49,516 bases of DNA, from the NCBI GenBank assembly GCA_964628935.1, contig CAZVOE010000009.1:1-49516 (forward strand), in the 5' to 3' direction. Under the pieces are notes generated by a model. The model saw only the letters and a program-made list of their open reading frames with translations, searched no databases and was not told the origin of the DNA. The stretch is from CAYLHQ01 sp964628935 (GTDB lineage: Bacteria > Acidobacteriota > Polarisedimenticolia > Polarisedimenticolales > DASRJG01). This document shows positions 49,490 through 49,516 of this stretch, piece after piece. The position numbers and the translations under genes are program-made. Each line of letters opens with the position of its first letter. Position 1 is the first letter of the stretch.

Positions 49490-49516
49490 TCGCTATGTTA
49501 GTCCAGGTCCGCTGGC

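Noticed and set aside
49049..49501. Plus-strand frame of 150 codons at the window end
   Set aside because: It is antisense to the restriction-helicase fragment, which carries the recognisable motifs.

Overview
This is a GC-rich bacterial window (estimated by eye, not counted) that looks like chromosomal metagenome scaffold: four runs of exactly ten Ns (5015, 29123, 31994, 37590) mark contig joins of unknown true length. A class I, ATP-dependent benzoyl-CoA reductase operon implies an anaerobe or facultative anaerobe that degrades aromatic compounds. The many secreted peptidases, the tricorn-like S41 protease, the DUF4097 protein and the Cys-rich BNR protein would suit an Acidobacteriota or myxobacteria-like lineage. 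That placement is inference; there is no rRNA, tRNA or marker gene to settle it.

Layout. 1-10.5 kb holds housekeeping and secreted functions: a tricorn-like protease (5' partial), a DUF502 protein, a minus-strand yqjD-yqjE-yqjK-like operon ending in a SUI1/YciH gene, a glyoxalase, a GYD protein, a large BNR-repeat secreted protein, an endonuclease/phosphatase-family protein and a zinc-ribbon TPR protein. 10.6-21.7 kb is the core: a LeuA-like acyltransferase, then behind a TTGACA-type promoter a tightly overlapping operon had-oah-GNAT-dch-bcrC-bcrB-bcrA-bcrD-SDR-GNAT-Rrf2. It encodes reduction of benzoyl-CoA, hydration, oxidation and hydrolytic ring opening. Two paralogous acetyltransferases and an Rrf2 repressor recall the BadL/BadM control pair of Rhodopseudomonas palustris. 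21.8-35.5 kb is mixed: PilZ, amidotransferase, DUF4097, a trypsin-fold exopeptidase and an M49 peptidase, a Sua5 gene broken at a scaffold gap, a phosphoesterase, a group-2 sigma factor, a glycosyltransferase and a CcsB-CcsA cytochrome c assembly protein.

35.5-46.4 kb is regulation and electron transfer. A receiver protein, a PAS histidine kinase and an NtrC-type sigma-54 activator precede a good sigma-54 promoter (GG-N10-GC, 39208-39223). That promoter drives a 2-oxoacid:ferredoxin oxidoreductase with a built-in 2[4Fe-4S] domain, which could supply electrons to benzoyl-CoA reductase. A nonaheme cytochrome c, a cytochrome b and a NarX/NarL-type two-component pair follow.

46.4-49.5 kb is an accessory tail: two attC-like integron recombination sites plus a possible half site, a ParE/RelE toxin-antitoxin pair whose antitoxin appears to have lost its stop codon, remnants of IS481- and IS3-family elements, a lipoprotein gene bracketed by inverted 12-bp repeats, and a decayed restriction/helicase fragment. 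No integron integrase is visible.
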